Assembly: GCA_050084985.1 (NCBI GenBank) | Contig: JBITNC010000001.1 | Coordinates: 121,582,001 to 121,646,000 of the forward strand | Length of the DNA: 64,000 nucleotides | Source: Nageia nagi | Taxonomy: Eukaryota > Pinophyta | Direction: 5' to 3' | Shown here: positions 45,401 through 57,350 of the stretch, in pieces | How positions within the stretch are numbered: position 1 is the stretch's first letter | How the letters are laid out: every line of letters begins with the position of its first letter | Notes under the pieces: generated by a model | The model's input: only the letters and a program-made list of their open reading frames with translations | What the model was told of the DNA's origin: nothing | The model's database searches: none | Program-made: the position numbers and the translations under genes

Positions 45401-46139
45401 ATCTATTGAAGCTAAGAATTTAACATGTAATATATTAAGCTTTATCATTAGAAGTTTGTCTCCTTCAATAGACCTCCAATAATACAATGAAAGTGTATAT
45501 TTCTATTATCATGATTTCTACCATTTACTATATTTAACTTTCTATTTTGTAAATTATTATTTATTGTATTTTAATATTATTCCTATAAATCATATTTACT
45601 TTCTATGCAATAATCCTTATTAAAAGTTTGTATTAATATCTTCTTAGAAAATATACAAATCAAAGGCCTAAAATCCATTGATCTTAGTATTTTATGAATT
45701 GAGAATTTCAAGTCTTGTGGGTATGAATTATATTATAACTCTTGCTAACTTATAAACAAATCTAATGCACACCTTTAGCTCCCAAAAATCATTTTATATA
45801 TAAATTATTTGAAGATTATATGATTTTTAAGTAAGGATGATTTTTGTATAAATAGGATAAAAAAAGGGTTTTGAAAATACTCACTACTTTTTACATCAAT
45901 CTTAGATATTCAAAACGATCCTACAAAAACATGAAAAGAGGAAAATATGATAGAGAATTTTCAAAATCCCTAAAAATAATATGCTTAACTAAATAAAAAA
46001 TAAATAAATCCTTTAAAATAACATTTATTAGGGCTTAAAATATACTAAAAGGATACCTTGATGCAAAAAAAAATCAACATCAGTCATAAAAAAAATCTAA
46101 CATCTCCTTCTTCTAATCTTGGTGTTTTTAGCAAGGATA
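45401..46139. other. AT-rich gene-free stretch
   Basis: No RT palm, protease or gag motif although the gypsy relic's upstream part would be expected here; it was deleted or replaced. Confidence 0.45.
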
Positions 46140-46960
46140 CCCACCTATTGGTTTTTCCTTGTCACTTCCTTAAACTTCCTCCTTCAAAAAATACAATGAC
46201 TTTTTGATCCTATTTTTGGAATGTCCTAATCTCTTCTTCAGTAAGGCCTTTCTCTAAATGTTGATCAATCATGAAATAGTAATTCTAGGAGGGAGGTTTT
46301 AAGCCATCCATTTCCTTCTTTAATTCTCTTTCTACTTACTCCCTAGCTTGTTGAGTTAGTTGATTTGAATTTATCCACTAAGGCCTTCCTCATTTATTTT
46401 GATAGGTTAATTTCCAAGAATGTATTTAACATTACAACATACTCTACTACTTCCTCAACACTAACCATGTACATTACATCCACATAATTTCTAGCTCACA
46501 TTATGAAGGTATGGAACTAAGCCTCTCTAGTCCTTAGATATTTCCTTCACCATTTCCCTATCAACCTGGGAGAATTCCTTCTAGATTAGTGGTTCTCCCC
46601 AGATCATAAGATCCTTATGTAGAGATCTAATTCCCCTTCTTTCACTTGGATATATGGATTGCTCCACTATGTTTCAGGGACCATCCCCTCATTATGGGAA
46701 TCCCCCCATAATACCTTTGAAGTATACCAAACATGGGAAAAGGTTGGGTCTTTAGTATCTCATCTCCTCCTTTCACTACTTGGACTACTATCCATTGGTC
46801 CATCTATTGTTACTTCAAAGCTTCCTTATCATGAGGCCCTTTATTCATAGGAGGATCTTGGATTTCCTTTATCTTCATATTTACTTCATCCATTTCCCAT
46901 AGGGTCTTCTCTAGGATACCATACCTAGCCTTATCTTGCATATCTTAATCTCATTTGGAA
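46140..46960 (-). pseudogene. Unrecognised worn coding-like stretch
   Basis: On the minus strand one frame reads with scattered stops that look like decayed Trp/Gln codons: VWYTSKVLWGDSHNEGMVPE, then VEEVVEYVVMLNTFLEINLS and RKALVDKFKSTNSTS. Base composition is less AT-rich than around it. It could be a retrotransposon gag, but I cannot name the family. Confidence 0.35.
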
Positions 46961-47540
46961 TGAAGACTCTCTTCTTTAGACCTTCTATCTAAAGATTATT
47001 TGATCATACTACTATAATTAAAAGTCATAATATCATGATAGATGTTGATTTTTATTTTTATTTTTTGTGTTAAACACTATTGGCATTGTTTGGTGTCTAA
47101 TTTCTTGTTTATAAATTTTTTAATGCTATTAGACATCCTATTAAATGCTATATATGACTCTAATAGAGATGCTATTACTAAATCCAATAATGATGCTTTA
47201 TGACTTTATGTGCAACTCTAATACCGACTCTATAATAGAAACTATATGAGATGCTAAAATGATGCTATGTAAACTCTATACAAGACTAAAAAATGGACTC
47301 TATAAGATAGGCTATTATGAATCTATATAAGATTCTATTAATAACCTATAAGAGACATTATTACATACATTATAATAGATTCCCTCCTTGATGCTAATCC
47401 ATTTATATATAAGGTAAACATAAAATAAATTCTCCAAGCTTATTTTGGTTATTGAACACCACCTTATGCTAATCCTTTTATTATTCTTATATTTCTTTTA
47501 GGTGAGGTGCTATAAAATAATGCCTTACAAGTATTTTAGT
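46961..47540. repeat. Short worn repeat of ACTCTATAA-GATGCTAT words
   Basis: From about 47130 to 47400 the words GACTCTATAATAGA, GATGCTAT and CTATATAAGA recur irregularly every 20-40 bases. No gene. Confidence 0.45.
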
Positions 47541-47960
47541 TGTTAGGGTTAGTAATGGTTAAGGTTTAATAGTTAGGGTTAGTGGTAGGGTTAGGGGTTA
47601 GGTATTAATAAAATAAAACTAGATATTAATAATATAATATGAATAAATTACATTAACATCAACTATTAATATTAAATAATACCTTAATAGGTTTAGTGTT
47701 AAGGTTAGTGTTAGAGGTTATGTTTATTGATGGTAAAGGTTTAGTATTTAGGGTTATAGTTAGTGGTTAGTGGTTAGGGTTTAGTGGTTAGGATTAGTGG
47801 TTAGGGTTAGTGATTAGGATTAATTAGTGGTTAATGGTTAGGGTTAGGGTTAGGGGTTAGGTGTTAGGGTTTGGGGTAAGGGTTAGGGTACTTACATTTT
47901 AGTATCCAAGGATAAGGGTTAGGGTGTTTAAGGGTTAGTGGTTAGTGTTAAGGTTAATGA
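47541..47960 (+). repeat. Telomere-like TTAGGG block, G strand on +
   Basis: Many TTAGGG, TTAGTGG and GGTTAGGGTTAG units mixed with AT-rich spacers. The unit is mostly 6-bp TTAGGG, not the usual plant 7-bp TTTAGGG. Too irregular to be a recent telomere. Confidence 0.75.
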
Positions 47961-49429
47961 TTAAATTTCATACATTCATTCTAGACATGGAGATCACCCA
48001 GTTCATCATTATTTTAACTTTGTATAAGGGTTAATATATTATTGGAGTTATTGCAAGGTCCACATCCCATCAACCTTTAGGAAATTATTAAGCATCATTT
48101 CCTAATAGTCTTCGAGTAAGAATTTATGGGAGAACCTAAGAAAATCTATCTTTAGGATCCATTTGATTGCATTATTTTTTTAGTACATAGTCTTAAAATC
48201 ATTAAGGTTAACAATAGGAACCACACTCCCTCTACATGTTTCTTTAAAATTAGTAATTACCTCTACAATCTTGTAATTATGTCTAACTTCCTAAGGGGTA
48301 TTTACATCCCAATCAAATTTACATTCTCTATAAAGAGGCCAAATAGAATATTTTCTAGGAAATATTTTCATAATCCTAGCTTCAAATTTCTCCCCATTCA
48401 TAACATGAGAAAACAAATTGAGAAATTTGATTCTCATTTTCCTTCCAACCTTGAATTAATTCTCCACAAGCCCTATAGAATCTAGCTTTTTCCCACTTAA
48501 TTAAATTCTCACCATGATGGTATTTTATGTCTAACTAGTTCATTTGCACATTAAAGGTATGCAAGGATACAACTTTATTAATAAGAGCATAATAAGTCTC
48601 CATTATATCCTAGTCAAAATTATAAAAATTGGCATCCATCACATCTATAAAAAGTTGATCAACAATTTTAACAGAAGGGTACTCCTAGAAAGGAACAAAA
48701 TTTGACTTCTTCCTCTTTCTAAATTTTGTATTCATCTTTTTAGTCCCCTTTTGAGCCTTGTTTGCAACATGCTTTGTAAATCTAGCTTTTATATTCATCC
48801 CATTATTATCTTCTATGTTTTCATCCCTTTCTACTTTGTTTTAACTCTTTATGTGATTATTAATAGACATAGTTTCAACCTCAACATGTTGACTACAATG
48901 TGAGCATATATTGGATGGTTTGTCTTTCTTGGGATACATGACACTCTTGCATCTTTTTGTAAGAGGAACAAATAGCCCAAAAGATGGGTGTACCATTATT
49001 TCCAATCAAAGTGGAGGTATTGGAAGGGATGGTAGCTATTATGTTTGAGGGTATAATGCCCTCAATCTTGAGGAGTCAAGTTTCTTGTAGGTTACAAGGT
49101 GGAACCGAATAATAGTTATCAAGTGGAAAAATCCCTCAAGATAAGGATACAACTTATGTTTTGGATTTATCATACCATTTCCCTTAGTCTTAGATCAAAA
49201 CTATAATATTTTTTGATACTTCCATTCTAATTTAGTTTATGAGTTATATATATAAATACCAAAGTACACTATTAATGATATTAATAATGATGGAGGAGGA
49301 GAAGTAGTTTATTACACTAGTACATGTGGAATTTTTGAATAACATCCATACATATAAACATCCATAACATAACGTTCAATAAGAATATATTGAATGTTTC
49401 CACTTCACTTTATTTGTTAATCAATAAGA
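47961..49429 (-). pseudogene. Unrecognised worn coding-like stretch
   Basis: Minus strand about 48900-48300 reads with few stops: a basic Lys/Arg segment (GTKKMNTKFRKRKKS), then KIVDQLFIDVMDANFYNFD, METYYALINKVVSLHTFNVQ and NLIKWEKARFYRACGELIQG. I do not recognise it. It lies just downstream of the CACTA relic's C-terminal end, same strand, so it could belong to that element's second gene. Confidence 0.35.
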
Positions 49430-49830
49430 TCCTATACAATATGTTTTCATCTATAATCATAATTAATAAAAAACCACATTTTCTCATCTATAATATCTAG
49501 GAAAAAATGTATTTGATGATAATGTTGTGGTAAAAGATATGGCTATTTTCCTTGAGATAAATATCATGTGGAGTCAATTGCTTGATATTTACTAGGAATA
49601 TAATAAACAATTTTAGCCCTATCAATTGTGTCAAACCATTTACATTTAAATATTACACATTGGAAGGACCTATTGAATAATCTCTTGAATTTATCCAACA
49701 TGACTTAATGTTACCTATATTAAGTTTAGATCTTTTCCACTTGCATGACTTGCTTGGTCAAAATCATGTCACACTCCAAAGTCAAATATCACTCTTGACT
49801 CATCCTTCTCTTGAATTACAAAGTGTTGAC
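49430..49830 (-). pseudogene. CACTA transposase C-terminal segment
   Basis: Minus reading near 49680-49500: VIFKCKWFDTIDRAKIVYYI, then YLLPQHYHQIHFFLDI, resembling the C-terminal segment (FKC-WFD ... PF-LA-QA-QVFY) of plant TNP2 proteins. Stops interrupt. Confidence 0.5.
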
Positions 49831-49929
49831 CATACATCCACATTAATGAGAAAAATAATGCCTACACACATTTACATGAAAACATTATTAGTGAAAAAAT
49901 CATTATATTTATATTATTGTGTGTGGACC

Positions 49930-50640
49930 ATGATTGTTCAGAGTTCTTTATTTTTAGCTCGATGTATACCCCAGGAAGTTTGTACACCCCTCCATGCAGG
50001 GGGTTGTAGGGGAGACTTGTCTCCCCTGCAAGGGTTTGGGGGAGGGGCCATCCCTCCCAGCTGGGGGGTTCAGGGGCCAGTGATCCCCAAGCGAGGGTTC
50101 GGGGGTAGCACCCCTGAAGCTAAAAATAGATGTAAAATTACCTTGTAAAAGTATAGTAATTTCTAGTCAATCTAGGCCATTCATTAGGTGAATGATCTGA
50201 CGGTAGAACTTATGTTTAGTTTAGGGTTTTTTTGCCCTAGAAGGCAACCCCTCTCTTTGTATGAGGGCATTGTAATAGACATGCAATTCGGTGAGCGAGA
50301 AACAGAGACGTGAGACTGTGAGAGAAAATAGAGGATATTATAATGAATCTACTGTAGGTTGTATCTCTTCATTTTGCTGGATAATAGAAAGGAAGGACTA
50401 TCTATTCAGGGTGGATGTAGCCTAAACTGGGTGAACCACGTATATCTGTGTCTCTCTTGTTTATGCATTTTTTGTGTTTATATTTTTGCAATATTTTATG
50501 TGTTCCATTGCTCTATAATATATAATTTTATAACATATATTAGCTACAAGTATTTGATAAAAATACTAAAAACTAAATGCATATCAATAAAAAATAATAA
50601 TTACCAATACATTGCATCCAATAGCTATATCTAATGCATT
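49930..50640 (+). mobile_element. LTR-like (probably solo LTR) insertion in the CACTA relic
   Basis: A compositional island. 49970-50115 is G+C-rich with CCCCTGCAAGGGTTTGGGGG and GGGGGAGGGG-CATCCCTCCC, as in many plant copia LTRs. It is followed by AGGGTTTTTTTGCCCTAGAAGG, a GAGAGAAAATAGAG stretch and GGGTGGATGTAGCC...GAACCACGTA, the usual far end of such LTRs. No internal coding region and no second copy. The exact ends and target duplication could not be fixed. Confidence 0.5.
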
Positions 50641-50930
50641 TACATCATCCTCATCCAAGTTTTATTTGACAATTTTTTTTTCAATTTCACTCTTCATCCA
50701 TGACCTTATATACTCTTCTAGTAGATTTCCATTTGTACATCCCCTACAATTTTGTCTATGATTTTTTCTAGTTTTTCCTCTTTGATCATTATACAATTTG
50801 ATCCACTTCTTATAACATGAAAAATGCATCATTAGAAAGTCATCTATAGATTCATGCATTTCAAAATCTATAAATTCATGATCAATATATATCATAGCAT
50901 AATATATGCTTTTTATGAGCATTTATTAAT
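50640..50930 (-). pseudogene. Uncertain CACTA transposase piece
   Basis: An 86-codon open piece (50662-50922) with HESIDDFLMMHFSCYKKWIK and a C-x2-C (CRGC). It lies where CACTA proteins have a region downstream of DUF4218, but similarity is weak. Confidence 0.35.
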
Positions 50931-51499
50931 TAAATTTAATCAAAATTAATGTGCATATTATAACTATATAAAATTACCAATATCTAAAATATTTTTATAC
51001 ATACCTTTAAGAGAATATAGTATCTCGTTTGATTCTAAAATATCCCCTTTCAATTTTTCTATGTCTTTGTCTATATTCCACATCTTTGGGGTAGAAGGAT
51101 TGATCTGGGAAATATACTTAGTTGCATAAAAAAAGGATTCTTATATAATAATTCCCTCACCCATATATCCTTTTGGTTGTGATTGCTATTTAATAAATCC
51201 TTTTAGTACTTTTAAAAATCTCTCCACAAAAAAACATGTTTCTAGCACTCATAACACATGCATTTTCAATATCATCTATTAGGTGGATCAACAAGTGCAC
51301 TTATATGTCCATAATAGTAGTAAGCATTTCTTTTTCAAGTATATAGATAGTTTCAACAATGAATGTGAATCACATAAAAAAAACCCACATATATCTCCTT
51401 TGAATATAACCACCTATTTATGAAAATATAATTAATATCATAAAAATATTGCATGTCAAAAAACACAAATTATTATAAAATAACATCCATGAATGTTTT

Positions 51500-51840
51500 C
51501 TAATATGACACATTACCTTAGAAATAATGATAGTGGACCAATTGATTTTCTTAGATCAGAAGGTAAACTCACACATCCACAAATTGCAATTGGAAAAATA
51601 TGTTGCAAAAAATAGGTGAACTTATAAAGAAAAATATGTTGTAAACTCATATATCCACCAATAGATATATAGTATGAGATCAATACCTTTATGAAATTGT
51701 TGAAATCATGAGACTTGAATCCTATAAGTTTACCATCAGTAGTGAATGCTCTTCTTAGAGATGATCCATAGACAATTGGTTTTATAATGGTCCTAACAAC
51801 TTTGTGTAACTTCTCCACTTCATCTTTTTTCATAAGCCAT
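51500..51840 (-). pseudogene. DUF4218-like region of the CACTA transposase
   Basis: 51833-51513: KLHKVVRTIIKPIVYGSSLR, then AFTTDGKLIGFKSHDFNNFI and IFPIAICGCVSLPSDLRKSI, matching the LH-++R-I++PI-YG-SLR ... L-GLKSHD-HNF-K ... +LPIAIRG motif order of plant CACTA proteins. Between NNF and FPIAI there is an extra segment (YYISIGGYMSLQHIFLYKF) that partly duplicates the next residues, so a short local duplication is likely. Confidence 0.85.
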
Positions 51841-52599
51841 ATAGGAGCAGGTACATTTGGTGTTCCATATTCATTTTGGCCTATCTATAATACATGATTT
51901 ATCTTGATTTCATTCAAATAATTTCTTAGTGTATCACCATCTAATTCTTTGTTTGTTGTCAATTGTTACAATAAAGATGTTACATTCTTTACAATATGCA
52001 TAGGATCCATCAAATGTGCCACTAATAAGTATGATATGTGTGGAAGTATATGAAATATTGAAAGCCTTTTCATGCCTACAAACATGTATAAAAATAATCA
52101 TAATATAATTGATAAAATAGTAAATTTAAAATATAATAAACATGTATATTTTTTACCAGCAATAATCTCACCTATGGGTAAGTCATTTTCGCTAATAACA
52201 ATCTCATCATCTGGACCTACAATAACACCTTCCTCATGGGATATTTGTCTAACTTATTCCACTTTTTGTTGGTACATTATCAACTAATCTATATGAGTTA
52301 CAAAATGATGAATGATGGTGTTATCAATTTTACCATAATTTCTATTTGTTCGCATTTTATTTCCTACTCACAAATATTTTCTATGGTCAAGGTATTCCAT
52401 CTTCCTCATTTGAGTTGAATATCTCATTGTGAGATTTTCCACACACCACGAACAAGCATGATAATTTTTTTTTTTGATATCCTATAATAATTTTTATTAG
52501 AGAATGCACAACTAATAATATGGTAAAAGAAAAATAAATAATATCTTTAATATTAAATTAGTATGCACTTGTGATAAATATTATACATATGCATACTTG

Positions 52600-53330
52600 A
52601 ACAAACAGTAAGCCTTGGATAGTCATCTATAGTGTAATATAATATGCCATGTAATTTGAATGACCTTTAATAGATAGGTCTATGTATATATATATCAATC
52701 ATTTGAATTCCTTCCCATAAGGGCATCTATTCGACAATTACTGGTTCAAGGTAAGCTTCCACATTTTTCACTTAATGCTTTCCAACGACTATAAGAGCCA
52801 ACATCAAATGATCTTTTCTTATAGACATCCATGGAGGTAAGTTATACTTGATTATAACAACAACCCAACATGAATAAGTAGATGCTTGTTTCCTAAATGG
52901 ATTGAATCTAACACTCCTAGGTTCAACTTCAAAATTTTTGAGCCACTTTATCTTTATATGTTTCATTTCTTTACTATTTACATGAATGCAAACTACACCA
53001 TTTTGAATTCTATTTCTTACATGCCAATCCATAAATTATGCAAGTGACTTACATTTAAATAATTGCATCAACCTAAGAATGATTGGTATATGAAGAAATT
53101 TTGTTTGAGGAATATTCCCCCCTCCCCTTTTTTTGTATCGAATTACATCATACTTTGAACATATACTCATTTTTTTCATATGGTCCTCTACATAATATGC
53201 AATCATTAAAAGAAGCATGGTATGTTGAATACTCTACCCCTATATCCTTCAAAACTACATGTGCATTTCTATACAAAGGAGGGATGCCATTAGCATCTGG
53301 AAGATCCTATTTATTTATTAACCTATAGTG
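52600..53330 (-). pseudogene. TNP2 transposase core of the CACTA relic
   Basis: Minus pieces: NDCIL-RGPYEKNE near 53210, then KYKKRGGGNIPQTKFLHIPI (53036-53218) and MDWHVRNRIQNGVVCI, EVEPRSVRFNPFRKQASTYS, VVIIKYNLPPWMSIRKDHLM (52772-53032). These are hallmark blocks of the TNP2 family (the RLG-A-DGFNPF...YS-WPV---YNLPPW--M pattern), with DG lost in the first block. Confidence 0.85.
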
Positions 53331-53399
53331 CCATACAAAGAAATAAATTTATTATGTTAAATATTAAACATTACAAAAAATATAATATATAAATTCATA

Positions 53400-53850
53400 T
53401 AAATTTAAATATTGGAAAAAATACATACTTTAGGAGAGCAATGGAACTTGTATTTGATCATCCATATTTGGTTTTTAAATTCATGAAAAGCAAGGTCATC
53501 ACTAACTTGGATAAGCACAATCCTCTATATAATTTGATTTTTGCAACATTGTATAAGTTGTCATTTTCTAAATCACCATGAACATATGCATCATCCTATC
53601 TATTTTCATAATCTGACTCAATAAAATCATTCATTACTTTTTCATGGTATACATGAACATCATTATGCTTTCCTTCATTATTATTAGTATCTAAATCCAT
53701 ATCCTCATTGAATGTAGGATATGATACAACATTTGATTCACTCAACCAATGTACATATTCTTCAGGAGTTAAGAGTGCACATAGTTGCTTCCTCAAAGTC
53801 CTACCTATATTTGTTCAATGCAAAGTGATTACATAAGTCCTTGTTCTAGA
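53400..53850 (-). pseudogene. N-terminal part of the CACTA transposase
   Basis: 53796-53596 reads LCALLTPEEYVHWLSESNVV and an acidic stretch. After a stop, LYNVAKIKLYRGL and LLFMNLKTKYGWSNTSSIAL (to 53410) match the LY-GC---S-L--L++M-LK--Y-WSN-S block of plant CACTA proteins. Confidence 0.7.
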
Positions 53851-53983
53851 CTTGTTTTGTGTATTTATTGTATTTTGATGTGTGTATCAAATTAGTTGTT
53901 ATAGAACATTAAAATAATTAAAAAAAATAAACAAGTGTATTGCATTAGTAATAATCAAACAAGTGTATTGCAATAATAGCTCA

Positions 53984-55190
53984 TCAATAGGTCAATATTT
54001 TCACTAAAATTTTATGAAAAATATGACATCTTTCATTAATATATATTGCATGATTAACATCAATAAAAATTACATTTTTAAGCCTTTTTGGACTTTTTGC
54101 TTTACATTTTGCTTTTATATAATTGTAAGCCACTAATAGCTCATCACCACATTTCAAACTTCTAATAGGAATTACACCTAGATAACTATCTAACTCTTCA
54201 AGCATGAAGTTTTCTTTTTACTTTTCAAAATGGTGAAATTCATAATTCGGGAGGAATCCACTACTGATAGAATTATTTATATATCCTACAATGTTTCCAT
54301 GCATATTTGGATAACCATCAATGTAAAAATATTCTAAAGGCTTAGGGTTTATTTTCCAATTTATAAAAATACTATAGCTTCTAATGGCATCAATGGATCT
54401 TTTAGATTGCCTTAAGGAACAAACACATCCTTCAATATGAATAAACCCATGCCAAATCCATGTATATATTTAGATTCTCTTATCATGTATCTATTACCAT
54501 AATATTTGAATGGCACATAAGCTTTTGGAAATGTATCTTTGATTGGCCATGCACTCTATAACTTCCAATCATATGTATGTTGATATAAATGTTGGTATTC
54601 AGTAAGAAATGAAGGATCAAACAAATTCTCTAAAGTTAGATCAAATGGAAAAGGCTCAACACCATCATTACTTCTAAATACATTTTGAATTCATGTTTGA
54701 TGTCTAATTCTTCTATGTGTTGTTCCCTCTTCATTTGATGGATTTGTATAATTTATTTTTTGCAAATTGAACATTTAGTCATGAAACTTTATGTGATATA
54801 GTTAATTTTAGTTATATTTAATATTAAAACAAAAAGTAATTCAAAAATTGATGTTAATTACCTCATTATCATCATCATCGATATCATCATCATCGTAATG
54901 TTCTTGTAACAGACACCATACTATTAATTAGTTAAATATTTTCACATAATGACATTGTATATATATATCTCATTCTTAATGATATAAAATGTAAATACAT
55001 ATTTATTGATACTCATTGTTAATAACATATACCTATGACTCATCATCATCAAAAGAATTATTAGTCCTCCTAGGAGGAGATGGCTCTAGGCATAGCTCAT
55101 CCTCATTGGAAGAAATGTTAGACCTTGATAGATGAATAAATGATATGATTTTCACCTCATCATCAATACTCAACATAGTGATATCTAATT
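53984..55190 (-). pseudogene. SET-domain-like gene remnant, multi-exon, upstream of the CACTA transposase
   Basis: Minus strand. A first exon reads MLSIDDEVKIISFIHLSRSN and EDELCLEPSPPRRT (55180-55030). A short acidic exon follows (HYDDDDIDDDDNE, about 54890) with a GTAATT donor. The main exon (about 54790-53984) has KYYGNRYMIRESKYIHGFGMGLFILKD, a frameshift, then RSYSIFINWKINPKPLEYFY, HGNIVGYINNSISSGFLPNY and SYLGVIPIRSLKCGDELLVAYNYIK. These match SET motifs in order: S-IHG-GLG+FA, GN---FINHS, PNC (here PNY), and GDEL---Y-Y. SET domains methylate lysines. The Cys change, frameshift and stops make it inactive. It ends only about 130 bases before the CACTA reading frame starts, same strand. 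Exon edges were judged by eye. Confidence 0.6.
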
Positions 55191-55251
55191 TAAAAAATTA
55201 TATATTATTAGTCACACTAAACTTTAGCTTCCTCCAAATATAAATAAAATC

Positions 55252-55415
55252 AAGGGTTTAGGGTCAAACATTAAAACTTATTTGTTAGTGTTAGGGTTTA
55301 GAGTTTTAGGTGCTAGGGTTTAGGATTTTAGGTGTTAGGGTTTATGATTAAAATTTTAAAAATTAGGGTTAAAAATATTGACTTAAGGTTTAGGGTCAAT
55401 CATTTAGGGTTTCAT
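55252..55415 (+). repeat. Telomere-like block, G strand on +
   Basis: Units of GGGTTTAG and GGGTTTAGGATTTTAGGTGTT. Seven-base TTTAGGG is frequent here, unlike at 47.5 kb. Confidence 0.75.
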
Positions 55416-55550
55416 ATATTAATAAACAATTGCAATCATAAGATTATAAAAAATTAGTCCTAAGATTATAAAAATTAAGTTATCTTATAAAAAATATTAT
55501 TAATTTATCTTATAAAAATTTAGTTATCTTATAAAAAAATTGTAAACCAA

Positions 55551-55972
55551 TACATAAACCCTAAACCCTAACCTAAACACTAAGCTAAACCTTAAACCCT
55601 TAATCCTAAACCCCAACCTAATCTCTAAACCTTAACCCTAACTTAAACCTTAAGCCATAAGCCCTAAACCTCAACCTAACTTAAACCTTAATTCCAAACC
55701 TAAAAACTAACATAAACCCTAAAGCTAAACCCTAATCTAATACCTAAACCTTAACACTAACCTAAACCCTAAACCTAAACCCTAATCTAATACATAAACA
55801 TTAACTTAAACTTTTAGCCCTAACCTAAAAACTAACCTAAACCCTAAACCCTAACCTAATCCCTAAACCTTAACCCTAACCTAAACCCTAAACACATAAT
55901 CCTAAACCCTACCTAAACCCTAAACCCTAAGTTAAACCTTAAGCCCTAACTTAAACCCTAAGCCCTAAATTG
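55551..55972 (-). repeat. Telomere-like block, C strand on +
   Basis: CCCTAAACCCTAACCTAAAC-type units for about 420 bases, opposite in orientation to the block at 55252-55415. The 135 bases between them hold four copies of TTATCTTATAAAA. Confidence 0.8.
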
Positions 55973-56216
55973 GCATGGTTGAGTTTAAACATTACATAAT
56001 AATTTATTTTAAGATCAATTATGAATATTATAAGTTATAAGTTTCATAGAATTATCCTAATTATATGAGACATTATCCACCAAGTAGAAGATTGATGTGT
56101 CCCTAGAATATGATGGGTGATAATAGGGAAGTGCGTATTGGTCTTTTGTAGGGTCACCATGAAAGTTTTGCACTAGGAGTTGATAATATCGAAAGGATAA
56201 TCTTTATGTAATTTGA

Positions 56217-56636
56217 TAAACCCTAACCCTAACCCCTTCACCATAACCCACACCCTAATCCACACACCCTAATCCTAACCATGACTTGCATAAAATTTAA
56301 TCATTGTAGTTATTTCATTGGTAGCTATCATCCATGATGACCAATAACAAGATGTACATTATACACCCAAGATCTTGGTAGGACACATCATATTTTTCAC
56401 CTTTCAAGGATTGTGAGACTTGAAATCCCTAACCTTGTAGCCTAACCCTAACTTGACACTGTCATCCTAACCTCGCATCCTAATCCTAACCCCACATCAT
56501 CACCCTAACCCTAAACTTGTACCTTGACCCTAACCCTGCACCTTGACCCTAACCTTGCACCCTAACCCTAACCCTGCATCCTAGCCTTATTTGCATACCT
56601 TGACCCTAATTACCCCACACCCTAACCCTAGCCCCA
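56217..56636 (-). repeat. Telomere-like block, C strand on +, with GCACC variant
   Basis: CCCTAACCCTAACCC units, then a higher-order variant around CTTGCACCCTAACCCTAACC, repeating about every 20 bases from 56515 to 56580. Confidence 0.75.
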
Positions 56637-57350
56637 TAATGTTTTTATTATTAATAAAGTAAAATAAAATAAAATAATTAAATTTTTTAATAAAATAAAA
56701 TTATTAATATTTATAATAATATTATTATTAATAAAATATAATAATTAATAATATTAGTAATAAAACAAAATATAATAAAATGCTTTATTTTTTACCTATT
56801 AATATATCTTTAGATGTTATAGTTGACACCCATTGGGATGCTGCATTAGACAATAATACAATATTTGACATAACATTTAATTCATCTTCAAAATAAAAAA
56901 ATAACCCAATTGAACTATCATTTTCACTCAACTATTAATCTTGCATATGAATTTTGTAGGGTGAGTAGGAGAAAGAGAGAGAGAGAGCCATCGATTTAGG
57001 GAACAATTTTCTATAGTTAGAGGTAGATTTTCTTGTTCATTACTCAATTTGCTTGTGTTTTCTATAGTTAAATGTAGATTTTTGCATCCTTTACCTTTAT
57101 TTTGTTGTATTTTTTGGTGTCTAGCCTATGAAACTAGTCTAGATGGACAATGCACATGATAATACAATATTTCTAATAAAAACCCTAGCAAAATCCAAGT
57201 AATGTAAAAGTGGTACTTGGAGTTGAATGATGCCCTGGGTGGATAGTTGGACTCAAATTATGCACTTCCTTTCATGAATTTATGATTGAAGCGATTTGAT
57301 TTCATGATTGAAGTGGTTTGGTTTGATTTCAATTTATAGGGGTTTTACCC
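56637..57350. other. AT-rich low complexity and gene-free spacer
   Basis: 56640-56780 is AATAAAAT/ATTAAT-rich simple sequence. A short (GA)n run is at 56960-56985. No coding signal on either strand. Confidence 0.55.

Larger units (their letters stand above)
49430..53850 (-). mobile_element. CACTA (En/Spm) DNA transposon relic: TNP2-like transposase
   Basis: Minus-strand pieces follow the order of plant CACTA transposases: an N-terminal region with MNLKTKYGWSNTSSIALLK (53850-53400), TNP2 core (53220-52650), DUF4218-like region (51833-51500), an uncertain piece (50922-50640) and a C-terminal CKWFDT segment (49800-49430). An LTR-like insertion lies between the last two. Frameshifts and stops are many. 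I did not find convincing CACTA terminal repeats. Confidence 0.75.

Noticed and set aside
55551-56636. True chromosome end
   Set aside because: Units are irregular, separated by AT-rich spacers and flanked on both sides by long non-telomeric DNA.
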